64,000 nucleotides of DNA from Actinomycetota bacterium (lineage in GTDB: Bacteria > Actinomycetota > Actinomycetes > JACCUZ01). Below are positions 57,901 to 64,000 of this stretch, in pieces. A program made the position numbers and the translations under genes. The first letter of the stretch is position 1. Each line of letters opens with the position of its first letter. A model generated the notes under the pieces. It had not been told where the DNA came from, made no database searches, and worked only from the letters and a program-made list of their open reading frames with translations. The DNA is taken from contig JAVEDI010000003.1 in the NCBI GenBank assembly GCA_030841035.1, positions 1-64,000 of the forward strand. The letters run 5' to 3'.

Positions 57901-60900
57901 ATCGCGCCGGAGTCGACCTGGTTGCCGGTGCGGGGATCGTGATAGGTGGAGCCTTCCGGCTCCACGATCAGCTGGCCGACCAGGCCGTGCGCCCACGTGT
58001 GGATGCCGTCGACGTGGTCGTGCCAGAAGATGTTGTCGAGGTTGACGTCGGGGTACCAGCGGTACTGCTCGAACTCCACACCGGCGTACTGGCCGGCGGC
58101 GTGGTCGATCTCCAGCGGGGCTGCGAGCGTCACCGTGTTGGCTGTCTTGTCGATCGAGGTGATCGCCCGGATCTCCGGGCCCCTGCCTGAGGTCGCCGCG
58201 TTCGCGGTGCCCGTCGCCTCCGGCCCCTCGGTGCCGAGACCGACGCCGATGTACACGCCGACCTGGAACTTGGCCACGCTGGCCAGGTGCAGCACGGTGT
58301 CGCCCTTGGCCGCGGGCTGGGTGAGCTGTGGGTCCTCGAGCTTGTAGGGGCGCACCGCCTGCTCGTAGGACATGCCGGTGATGACGCCGTCGGAGGCTTG
58401 CGTGTCGAACTGCACGTGGTGGATGTGCATGTTGACCTGCGAGAAGTGACTGGGCGAGTTGATGTCGGTGAGCTCGCTGGTCAGGGTGACGGCAACGCAG
58501 TCGCCCACGTTGGCGCGCAGGGCCAGCGGCGCGAACGGCTTGGTGCCGTCCATCACGGCCGCCTTGTCATGGGCGAGGACGTACACCTGTCCGGTCGGGT
58601 CGCTGTCCTTGGGCGTGACCTGGACGGACTTCTCCACGGCGACGACGTTGAACCGTCGCAGCGGGGTCGGTGCACCGCTGGCCGTCGTCGACGGACAGAT
58701 GCCGTCGGCCCGCTTGGCCCACGTGTCGACCTTCGGACCGGACTTCACGGCCTGGTCGCCGTTCTCCCCCAGGTACGGCGCACCGGAGTGCCCGTTGGGA
58801 GAGAACGGTGGGCGCATGCCCAGATGCGGTCGCATCATCGGGTACGCCGGCCGGCCGTTGGTCGGGTCGAACAGGAGCACCGGACGGTTGCCGACGAACG
58901 TGTCGCCGGGCATCGCCGTCGGGTGGCCGGGCACCTTGTTCTCGTAGTCGGGCCAGTTGGAGTTGTCCTCGGGCTCGCCGAGGTACTGCAGGGGGTTGTC
59001 GGCGTTCACCGACCAGTTCCAGACGGTGGCGTCGTTGTTCTCCAGGCGCACGCCGGCCGGCGGGAGCTGCGGGCGGATCCAGTCGGCGAGGTTGTCCTCG
59101 GTGATCTTCTGACCGCCGTACGTGTGGCCGATCAGGGCCTGCGAGTCCACCGGCTCGGGCGGGGCGACCCGGTCGGCCAGCGGGGCGAAGTCGGGTTGGC
59201 GGGTGTTGTAGACGCGCCAGAAGCTCCACATGCCGGCGACGTAGTGCTCGGCGATGTGGCAGTGGAACAGGAAGTCGCCGGCGCCCTGCTGGACGCCGCC
59301 GGCGCCGCCCTCGATCTCGAGGTTGTAGGACTCGCCGGGACCGAAGGCCTGCGAGTCCAGGCGCGAGGAGTCGCTGGCCTCGACGGGGTGCTTGTTGAGG
59401 CCGGTGTCCTCGTAGTTGTACGTCGGGTCGGCCACCGGGTTGAAGCGCCACCGGATGCCACCGCCGTGCATGTGGAAGACGTGGAACATCTCGGTGCCGG
59501 CGTGCAGGATGCGGAACTTGGTCGGGTCGGCCTGGTAACCACGCGGCATCGGTGTCGCCGGGTCGCCGAAGGTGTAGGACCCGTAGCCGTGCGCCTCCTG
59601 CTCGGGGGCCGCGTCGAGGCGGTTCATGAAGGCCTCGGAGCGGTAGTTGATGGCGCGGGTGTTGGGCCGGTAGGCGTCGCTGTGCGGGTCGATGAACGCG
59701 ACCGGGGTGCCGTCCTTCTTCAGGACGGCGTCCTTCTCGTCCTCGTTGCCGATCTCGTGGTACAGCTGCACGTTCTCGCGGAACTCCGCGCGGCCGGCGG
59801 GCCGGATGATGGCTTCCCAGCCGGACTCGATGGCCTTGGCGTGGTCCTCGTCGACGGCGTTGGGGTCGAGGTACGTCGAGCCGGGGGGCTCGACGACCAG
59901 CGCGCCGAACAGGCCGTGGTTGACGACGTTGCGGAAGCCGGGGCCCGGGTGCAGGTAGTGCGCGCCCTCGAGCGAGTCGTCGTTGGGCACGTAGTAGGTG
60001 TAGGTGCGCGATTCACCGGTCTTCGGGTTGCTCGCCGGGTTGCGCCCGATGGCGTCGCCGGACTGGGCGATCGCGTAGCTCAGGCCGTCGATGTGCAGGC
60101 CGAACTCGCCGCCCTCGGCCTTGTTGGTGTAGTTGATGGTGACGCAGTCGCCCTGGTTGGCGCGGATGACCAGCGGCTGGATGGCGTCGTTGCGCAGCCC
60201 GATCGAGACCTTCTGCGACTTCGCCTCGGCGGCCACGTCGTCGACCCGGTTGCTGAGCACGTACATCCGGCCCTTAGCGTCGTGGTCGCCGAAGCGGTTG
60301 AGCGGGATGTCGACGTTCATCGACTCGACGTCGTAGGTCTTCTGCGGCACGTTGGCCGGGCACGGGCCGTCGGCCCCGGCGGCGTCCGCGGGGGTCGCGG
60401 ACATCAGCGGCGATGTGGTCAGCGTGCCGAGCCCGATGACGGCCGCGAGCGCGGGGACGAGGGCGCGACGCAGGTGGGCTTTCCTCAGCGTGGGCAGTCG
60501 GCCGCTCGTCACGACGACGATGCGCAGGGCCAGCGCGCCGAGCAGGACGAAGGGCAGCGAGCGGAGGGCCAGCAGCGCCGAGGCTGCAGCACCACGGCCG
60601 CCGGCCGCGGGGGACATGAGCAAGCTCTGCGCGGCCGCCGAGACGGCCAGCGACCCGACGGCGATCGCGGCCACTGCGGCGTACTCCGCGGCGACGGCCA
60701 ACGGGTCGTCGCGCAGGCTACGCCGGAGCGCCGAGGTGAGGCCGCCGGCCACGCTGCCCAGCAGGACGGCGATCGGCAGGGCGAGGACCGCGGCCTCGAG
60801 CCACGACCCCTGGCCTGTGAGGCCGTTGCCCGGGGCGCTGCGCAGGGCGGCCACGAGGGCCGTCAGGCCGACGAGGGGCAGCAGGGTGGCGGTGGCCCGG

Positions 60901-60947
60901 GTCGGCGATCCGAGGATGCCGCGGCGGCGGCGGGAGTGTGCTGACAT
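54975..60947 (-). CDS. Giant membrane-anchored multicopper oxidase, six cupredoxin-like domains
   Basis: Protein of 1990 residues. Five membrane helices (about 15-185) precede three tandem units, each of two cupredoxin-like domains (about 190-610, 750-1170, 1190-1600). Domain 2 carries FHVFHMHGG (about 489) and FLFHCHIAEHYVAGMW (about 559-571), a complete type 1 site with axial Met and half of the trinuclear site. Domain 3 carries NMHIHHVQF (about 840) and IFWHDHVDGIHTWAHG (about 973), the other half. Domain 1 retains only remnants (GLHIDG, HYLHPG) and domains 4-6 lack ligands. A beta module (about 870-945) is inserted in domain 3. After about 1620 come Ig-like domains and the shared C-terminal domain ending LDVDAVVLL. 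ATG at 60947 is chosen because GGAG lies six bases upstream. The substrate is unknown; metal oxidation, as in MnxG/MofA-type giant oxidases, is possible. Confidence 0.9.
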   Translation of the reverse strand: MSAHSRRRRGILGSPTRATATLLPLVGLTALVAALRSAPGNGLTGQGSWLEAAVLALPIAVLLGSVAGGLTSALRRSLRDDPLAVAAEYAAVAAIAVGSLAVSAAAQSLLMSPAAGGRGAAASALLALRSLPFVLLGALALRIVVVTSGRLPTLRKAHLRRALVPALAAVIGLGTLTTSPLMSATPADAAGADGPCPANVPQKTYDVESMNVDIPLNRFGDHDAKGRMYVLSNRVDDVAAEAKSQKVSIGLRNDAIQPLVIRANQGDCVTINYTNKAEGGEFGLHIDGLSYAIAQSGDAIGRNPASNPKTGESRTYTYYVPNDDSLEGAHYLHPGPGFRNVVNHGLFGALVVEPPGSTYLDPNAVDEDHAKAIESGWEAIIRPAGRAEFRENVQLYHEIGNEDEKDAVLKKDGTPVAFIDPHSDAYRPNTRAINYRSEAFMNRLDAAPEQEAHGYGSYTFGDPATPMPRGYQADPTKFRILHAGTEMFHVFHMHGGGIRWRFNPVADPTYNYEDTGLNKHPVEASDSSRLDSQAFGPGESYNLEIEGGAGGVQQGAGDFLFHCHIAEHYVAGMWSFWRVYNTRQPDFAPLADRVAPPEPVDSQALIGHTYGGQKITEDNLADWIRPQLPPAGVRLENNDATVWNWSVNADNPLQYLGEPEDNSNWPDYENKVPGHPTAMPGDTFVGNRPVLLFDPTNGRPAYPMMRPHLGMRPPFSPNGHSGAPYLGENGDQAVKSGPKVDTWAKRADGICPSTTASGAPTPLRRFNVVAVEKSVQVTPKDSDPTGQVYVLAHDKAAVMDGTKPFAPLALRANVGDCVAVTLTSELTDINSPSHFSQVNMHIHHVQFDTQASDGVITGMSYEQAVRPYKLEDPQLTQPAAKGDTVLHLASVAKFQVGVYIGVGLGTEGPEATGTANAATSGRGPEIRAITSIDKTANTVTLAAPLEIDHAAGQYAGVEFEQYRWYPDVNLDNIFWHDHVDGIHTWAHGLVGQLIVEPEGSTYHDPRTGNQVDSGAIVDIHANKPLAAGAGVTGSFREVALWEMDKGFGATQDSMFNLRADPLSDRNLLTDPSLQFSSYAHGDPITPLPRAYPGDPLVIRTIQVGSAVDTLGIDGHRFFYENRYVGAGGKAEAEPLDTLHYGISERFTLILQGGAGGPRKASGDYLYFNGVDRRLADGAWGIIRVLPGRVTTDENDPNYLKPLPGTDPGTSSAAFPPSGTTPPEPDSPGNPCEAGSAQRSFDITAVRTSNTNTATRYTYVPTSKAAAAANSTTPGEPLVMHMTAGDCVTVKVTNKTGIGHIGFMLRGLDSDRASAGVNIGYNPESTIADGASRTYVYSVDNDRVGGGTIGDLSGNTPGAGAGSAKRGLYGGYTVAPKGSTFTDPVTGNETGVGAAVDVHVPGHKDYRDFSLILSDDDPQLGASFMPYPVGAEKPNAVLINYKNAPRNDSLGNAFSSAAFGDPATPLLRAYAGDPMVVHAFGAPGSEQTHAFNLGGLNFAVDEGIKAANLTQTRAVGPWESATMHVLGGAGSTSHTPGDYFYGDLRRPFTQAGMWGLQRVLPKPVTCPPPNNGQPLCLDSSSASPTVDFPAPPSDPTNQNTLKIPFTSSDPDARFECSLSTGPAAFAPCKSPFSAKGLADGTWTLQVRATSRAGWSGATQQVRFTVDRVAPRTSATPPGGLYAAAQQVTLNSTEPGQIRYTLDGTVPGMSSPTYTGPVTVDRTSMLRFVAIDPAGNVSSEGQEVYTIAAGGTTGSGTGESGTAGTQDVNPPRVSSPTIVLGKGSVSARGNVPVEVRWGASDTSGVSRYQLWLRTDGGRPVPVALASPTTTQLTTALAANHRYTFVVTATDGVGNVTPQVSGVATSVSLRQESSASLAYAGKWRTVAGSAYSAGKARESSSRGSSAMLTVPSGSRAGLLLGTGRDKGMVKVIVNGASRSAVTLDLYRARAGVRQVVWQAPPGTRTVRLVVLGTRNRHSLGRRLDVDAVVLLGG

Positions 60948-60961
60948 GACCATCTCCGGGC

Positions 60962-61594
60962 TCAGTGGCTGTGCTCGGGCGAGACGGCCGTGGCCTGTCG
61001 CGTGCCGAGATCGATGACGATGGGGTCGCGGCGGCCTGGATCCTTGAACAGGAGCGTCAGGTGCACCTTCTGCCGCGGGATGGTGAAGTCGAGGTGTCCC
61101 TCGATCCCGGCGTTGGGCAGGATCCGCATGTCGGGCAGGTCACCGGCTTGCGGCTTCTGCGCGGTGGTCTTGCCCGCCCGCGTCACCAGCAGGGTGAACC
61201 GGTTCGCCGACTGCTGGATCGGGTGTGCGCTGCGGTTGGTGACCGCGACCGCGACCTGGATCTGCGAGTGCGACGAGTCGACGAGGCCGGACACGCCGTG
61301 GCTGGCGCCGGCCAGCGCGCGATTGGTGACGCCGTCGACGCTGCGCACGAACTCCACAGCCACCACACCGAAGCTCGCGTGGACGTTCTCCCCGATCTGG
61401 TGTGCGCCGTCGCGCGAACCGCCCAGCATCCCCAGGTCGTGCAGCCCGACGGCGAGCCCGCCCAGCACGACACTCAGCAGCACGACGAGCGCGGCGCCGC
61501 GAGCACGGCCCTCGCCCTGGCTGGATTCGTCGATGCGGCCCGTCTGCCGGTCCTGGCTGCGACCGATGTCGGCCGACCTGAGCACAAGCGCCAT
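60962..61594 (-). CDS. Membrane-anchored partner protein of the oxidase
   Basis: Protein of 210 residues: a polar cytoplasmic N-terminus (GRSQDRQTGRIDESSQGEG), one membrane helix (AALVVLLSVVLGGLAVGL) and an extracytoplasmic beta domain (VAVEFVRSVDGVTN, IQVAVAVTNRSAHPI, HLDFTIPRQKVHLTLLF) resembling DUF4352-like Ig folds, ending in SPEHSH with several His (possible metal ligands). ATG at 61594 follows GGGGTGGGGGG. It is 14 bp upstream of the oxidase and in the same operon, so an accessory or copper-delivery role is inferred. Confidence 0.75.
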   Translation of the reverse strand: MALVLRSADIGRSQDRQTGRIDESSQGEGRARGAALVVLLSVVLGGLAVGLHDLGMLGGSRDGAHQIGENVHASFGVVAVEFVRSVDGVTNRALAGASHGVSGLVDSSHSQIQVAVAVTNRSAHPIQQSANRFTLLVTRAGKTTAQKPQAGDLPDMRILPNAGIEGHLDFTIPRQKVHLTLLFKDPGRRDPIVIDLGTRQATAVSPEHSH

Positions 61595-61893
61595 TGCCCC
61601 CCACCCCTCAGTAGGCAGCTGCGCGGCTGCGCAGCACGCGTCGGACCCGCAGGACCGCCGCGAGCACACTCTGGCGCTGCCACCTCACGGAAAGACGTTG
61701 ATCGGCTGTGGCCGTCCGGGGTCGCCGACGCGGGTTGATCACGCAGTGTGAGAACAGCTGTACGACGCGTGATGACGCATCCCGGACGGACCAGCAGATC
61801 CCACAGGTCCTCGACCGATCGGCCGGTCGCGACGACGTGCGGACCGTCAGCGAAGGACCGTTCGCCGCGGGTACGGCGCCGCTCGGTCGAGCG
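61595..61893. other. 299-bp gap before the oxidase operon
   Basis: No gene is recognised. Just after the response regulator stop a short hairpin CGCTC-GGTC-GAGCG (61880-61893) may terminate the regulator transcript. The oxidase promoter should lie here; TCTTTCC near 61690-61696 (minus strand) only weakly resembles the AGGTTTTCC element. Confidence 0.4.
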
Positions 61894-62538
61894 CTATTCC
61901 GGTGGCGGGACCAGCCCGAGCTGGATGGCCTTGACGACGGCCGAGGTGCGGTCGGAGACCTGCAGCGCCTGGTAGATCTGGGTGAGGTGCGCCTTGACGG
62001 TCGCCTCAGAGATCGAGAGCTCGGTCCCGATCGCCTGGTTGGAGAGTCCTTCGGCCAGTCGACGCAGCACGTCGTGCTCGCGGGCGGTCAGGGTGACCTC
62101 GGGGTTGCGGGCCGCGCGGGCGCGCACGAGGGCCGTGGACGCGGCCAGCGACAGCGGCGCGTCACCACGATGCGCCGCGCGCACGGCGTCCACGATCTCC
62201 TCCGGTTTGGCGTCCTTGACGAGGTACCCGCATGCTCCGGCGTCCAGCATGGCGAGGACCCTGGCCTGGTCGTCGAACGACGTGAGCGCGAGCACCCGGG
62301 TGCGCGGGGCCGCGGCAAGCACCGCGCGGGTCGCGGCCAGGCCGTCCATGCCCGGCATGGACAGGTCCATCAGTACGACGTCCGGCTCGTCGTCGGGGTC
62401 GGCGGGCGTCACCTTGGCGACGGCCGCCCGGCCGTCACCGGCCTCGCCGACGACCCGGAAGTCCGGCACCGACGTCAGCAGGTGGACGAGACCGGCTCGA
62501 ACCAGGGCGTGGTCGTCAACGACCAGGAGGCGGATCAC
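61894..62538 (-). CDS. NarL/LuxR-type response regulator
   Basis: Protein of 214 residues. Receiver domain with phospho-acceptor Asp in VVLMDLSMPGMDG (about residue 58) and Lys in GYLVKDAKPEE; C-terminal LuxR helix-turn-helix LTAREHDVLRRLAEG-LSNQAIGTELSISEATVKAHL. The ATG overlaps the kinase stop by 4 bp. It lies 300 bp upstream of the oxidase operon on the same strand, making that operon a likely target. Confidence 0.93.
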   Translation of the reverse strand: MIRLLVVDDHALVRAGLVHLLTSVPDFRVVGEAGDGRAAVAKVTPADPDDEPDVVLMDLSMPGMDGLAATRAVLAAAPRTRVLALTSFDDQARVLAMLDAGACGYLVKDAKPEEIVDAVRAAHRGDAPLSLAASTALVRARAARNPEVTLTAREHDVLRRLAEGLSNQAIGTELSISEATVKAHLTQIYQALQVSDRTSAVVKAIQLGLVPPPE

Positions 62539-63896
62539 CGGCTGGGCAGCACGAAACGGAACCGCGTCCCACCGCCAGGTGCCGGTGTGACCTCCAGGCG
62601 TCCGCCCACCTCGGCGGTCAGGTCCTCCAGCAGCCGCAACCCGAAGTGCGCGCGGTCGGGGTCGGGTGGCGCGGCGTCCGGCCCGACGCCGTTGTCCGTC
62701 ACGACCACGCCGACCATCCGCGGGCCGGTGATGAGCTCCACGTGCACGGTGGTGCCGCCGGAGTGGGTGACGGCGTTGCGCACGGCCTCCTGGGCCGCGC
62801 GGTAGAGCGCCGCCGTCACCTCCGGTGCGACGGGCGGGTCGGCAGGGATGTCCATGCTGGTCTGGAACCCGCGCTTCTCCGCGGTCGCGAGCAGCTCGGT
62901 GATGGAGGCTCTCAGTCCGAGCGCTTCCAGGGACGGCGGGTAGATGTCGGTGATCAGGCTGCGGAGGTCGGAGACGCCGGCCCGCGTGATGGCTGCCGCG
63001 TCGGCGATCTGTCCGGCGGTCTGCGGCTGGCCGGCGGCACGCACCCGGTCGGCGGTTCCGGCCAGGGTGAAGGAGACCCCGACCAGTGACTGGACGAGAC
63101 CGTCGTGCAGGTCGCGAGCGATGCGGCGCCGTTCATGGTCGGAGGCCTCGATCGCACGGCGCTGGAGGACCTCCTTCTCCCGCTGGCCCAGCTGCACCCG
63201 GCGTACCAGTCGCAGGGCCAACGGCAGCTGCAGGACCTGCAAGGCCAACAGCGCGACCATGAAGGCCGGGACGATGGACCACACCAGCTTGCCGCTCCCG
63301 GCGAGCACCGAGTCCATCCGCAGGTAGCTCTCGAACAGCAGGTGCTGCCCCGTCGGCGTCGTCACCCGGGTGTAGACCTGCATCAGCTGGCCGTACTGCT
63401 GCTCCAGCTCGTTCTCGGCGGCGTCGAGATTGGACAGCTCGGCGCTGGGGTGGCCCGAGCGCAGCACGGCACGCTCGTTCGTGCCCAGGGCGTAGGTGCG
63501 ACCGATGAGGCGGTGGGCGTCGGAGTAGACGATGCGGCCGCCCGGGGTCCAGAGCTTCACGCGCACCACCCGACGGTGCACGACGATGCTGCGCATGTCG
63601 CGGTCGAAGCGGGCGACAGCCTGGGGGTCGCCGCTCGCGAGCTTGTCGGTGATGCGCGGCTCGACCACGTAGCGGGTCGCTGCGATCGTGAGTTCCCGCG
63701 CCTGGGCCTCCGACTGCTCGACGGAGACGCGGCGCAAGGCAATGAGCCCGGTGCTGCCCAGCAGCAGCAGGACGACGACGCCCACGAGCGCGAACTGGGT
63801 CAGCGCCCGACCGGCGGAAAGCTGGCCGGGCGCGGCGGCCGACGGATCGACCGCGCTGCTCGTGCCAGAGCTCGACACGGGTGTGTCGACCGCCAT
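62535..63896 (-). CDS. NarL-family sensor histidine kinase (HisKA_3)
   Basis: Membrane kinase of 453 residues. Membrane helices at about 35-55 (FALVGVVVLLLLGSTGLIAL) and 210-235 enclose a sensor domain of about 160 residues containing WTPGGRIVYSDAHRLIGRTY, a single-Cache-like region. The phospho-acceptor His is in RRRIARDLHDGLVQSLVG, and the HATPase has EAVRNAVTHSGG and DNGVGPDAAP with HFGLRLLEDLTAEVGG. ATG at 63896 (MAVDTP) has an AGGAC site; ATG at 63920 lacks one. The remaining 104 bp to the window end show no gene. Confidence 0.92.
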   Translation of the reverse strand: MAVDTPVSSSGTSSAVDPSAAAPGQLSAGRALTQFALVGVVVLLLLGSTGLIALRRVSVEQSEAQARELTIAATRYVVEPRITDKLASGDPQAVARFDRDMRSIVVHRRVVRVKLWTPGGRIVYSDAHRLIGRTYALGTNERAVLRSGHPSAELSNLDAAENELEQQYGQLMQVYTRVTTPTGQHLLFESYLRMDSVLAGSGKLVWSIVPAFMVALLALQVLQLPLALRLVRRVQLGQREKEVLQRRAIEASDHERRRIARDLHDGLVQSLVGVSFTLAGTADRVRAAGQPQTAGQIADAAAITRAGVSDLRSLITDIYPPSLEALGLRASITELLATAEKRGFQTSMDIPADPPVAPEVTAALYRAAQEAVRNAVTHSGGTTVHVELITGPRMVGVVVTDNGVGPDAAPPDPDRAHFGLRLLEDLTAEVGGRLEVTPAPGGGTRFRFVLPSR

Positions 63897-64000
63897 CGTC
63901 CTGTCCCCACTGTCTGGCATGCGGCTGGCGCGCGGAGTCCGAGAGACGCCGCGCGCCACACCTGTTCCTCCCAGAAGAATGGACTAGCTAGCGCTCGCCG

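Noticed and set aside
58287-60944. 885-residue open frame on the plus strand opposite the multicopper oxidase
   Set aside because: Long antisense frames are expected at this GC content. It has Val/Arg/Gly-rich composition, no recognisable domain and no ribosome site, while the minus strand has clear copper motifs.
1-64000. CRISPR arrays, insertion sequences, prophage or tRNA genes
   Set aside because: I found no regularly spaced repeats, transposase or integrase motifs, or tRNA cloverleaf/CCA patterns on reading both strands.

Overview
This is a very GC-rich, gene-dense chromosomal window from an actinobacterium. The evidence is strong GTG start usage, many 4-bp ATGA/GTGA gene overlaps, several apparently leaderless genes, a BldG orthologue, a 6C RNA and a gene order familiar from Streptomyces and Mycobacterium (acs, HAD hydrolase, 6C RNA, Ssd, Tad genes, DECH helicase, bldG, topA, MFS-Tmk, holB). 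I cannot name the genus. No insertion sequences, prophage, CRISPR array, tRNA or rRNA were recognised.

Positions 1-8.4 kb (minus strand) hold acetate use: acetyl-CoA synthetase, two sodium/solute symporter systems each with a DUF485-type small partner, and a LytS/LytTR-type two-component pair that probably controls them. Positions 8.5-19 kb hold the conserved helicase/secretion neighbourhood: a Fic-N-like protein, a HAD-IB phosphatase, the 6C RNA, a CpaE/Ssd-like ATPase, tadA-tadB-tadC, a Flp-like prepilin, two TadE-like proteins, a small membrane protein and an MrfA-like helicase. Positions 19-31.5 kb are housekeeping: bldG and a partner anti-sigma-like protein, membrane pyrophosphatase, a methyltransferase, topoisomerase I, a transporter-thymidylate kinase fusion, DNA polymerase III delta' and a PSP1 protein.

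From 31.5 kb to the end, all on the minus strand, the content changes to extracytoplasmic redox chemistry. It contains a secreted HNH nuclease; a 1374-residue secreted repeat protein; an operon of a 1323-residue propeller protein, a zincin lipoprotein and a di-heme cytochrome c; an operon of an 1160-residue double-propeller protein, CopC-CopD and a YcnI-like copper protein; a complete System I cytochrome c maturation operon (ccmABCDEFGH plus a TPR protein), including a 54-residue ccmD; a 1990-residue membrane-anchored multicopper oxidase with its small partner; and a NarL-type two-component system.

Three of the giant proteins share a C-terminal domain ending in a D(V/M)DA motif. Four transcription units of this region share an upstream AGGWTTYC element about 16-17 bp before a -10-like hexamer. 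The oxidase has its copper half-sites in swapped order within six cupredoxin-like domains. I infer that the region encodes a coordinated, surface-located copper- and heme-dependent redox system. Its substrate (for example Mn(II), Cu(I) or Fe(II)) cannot be read from sequence.
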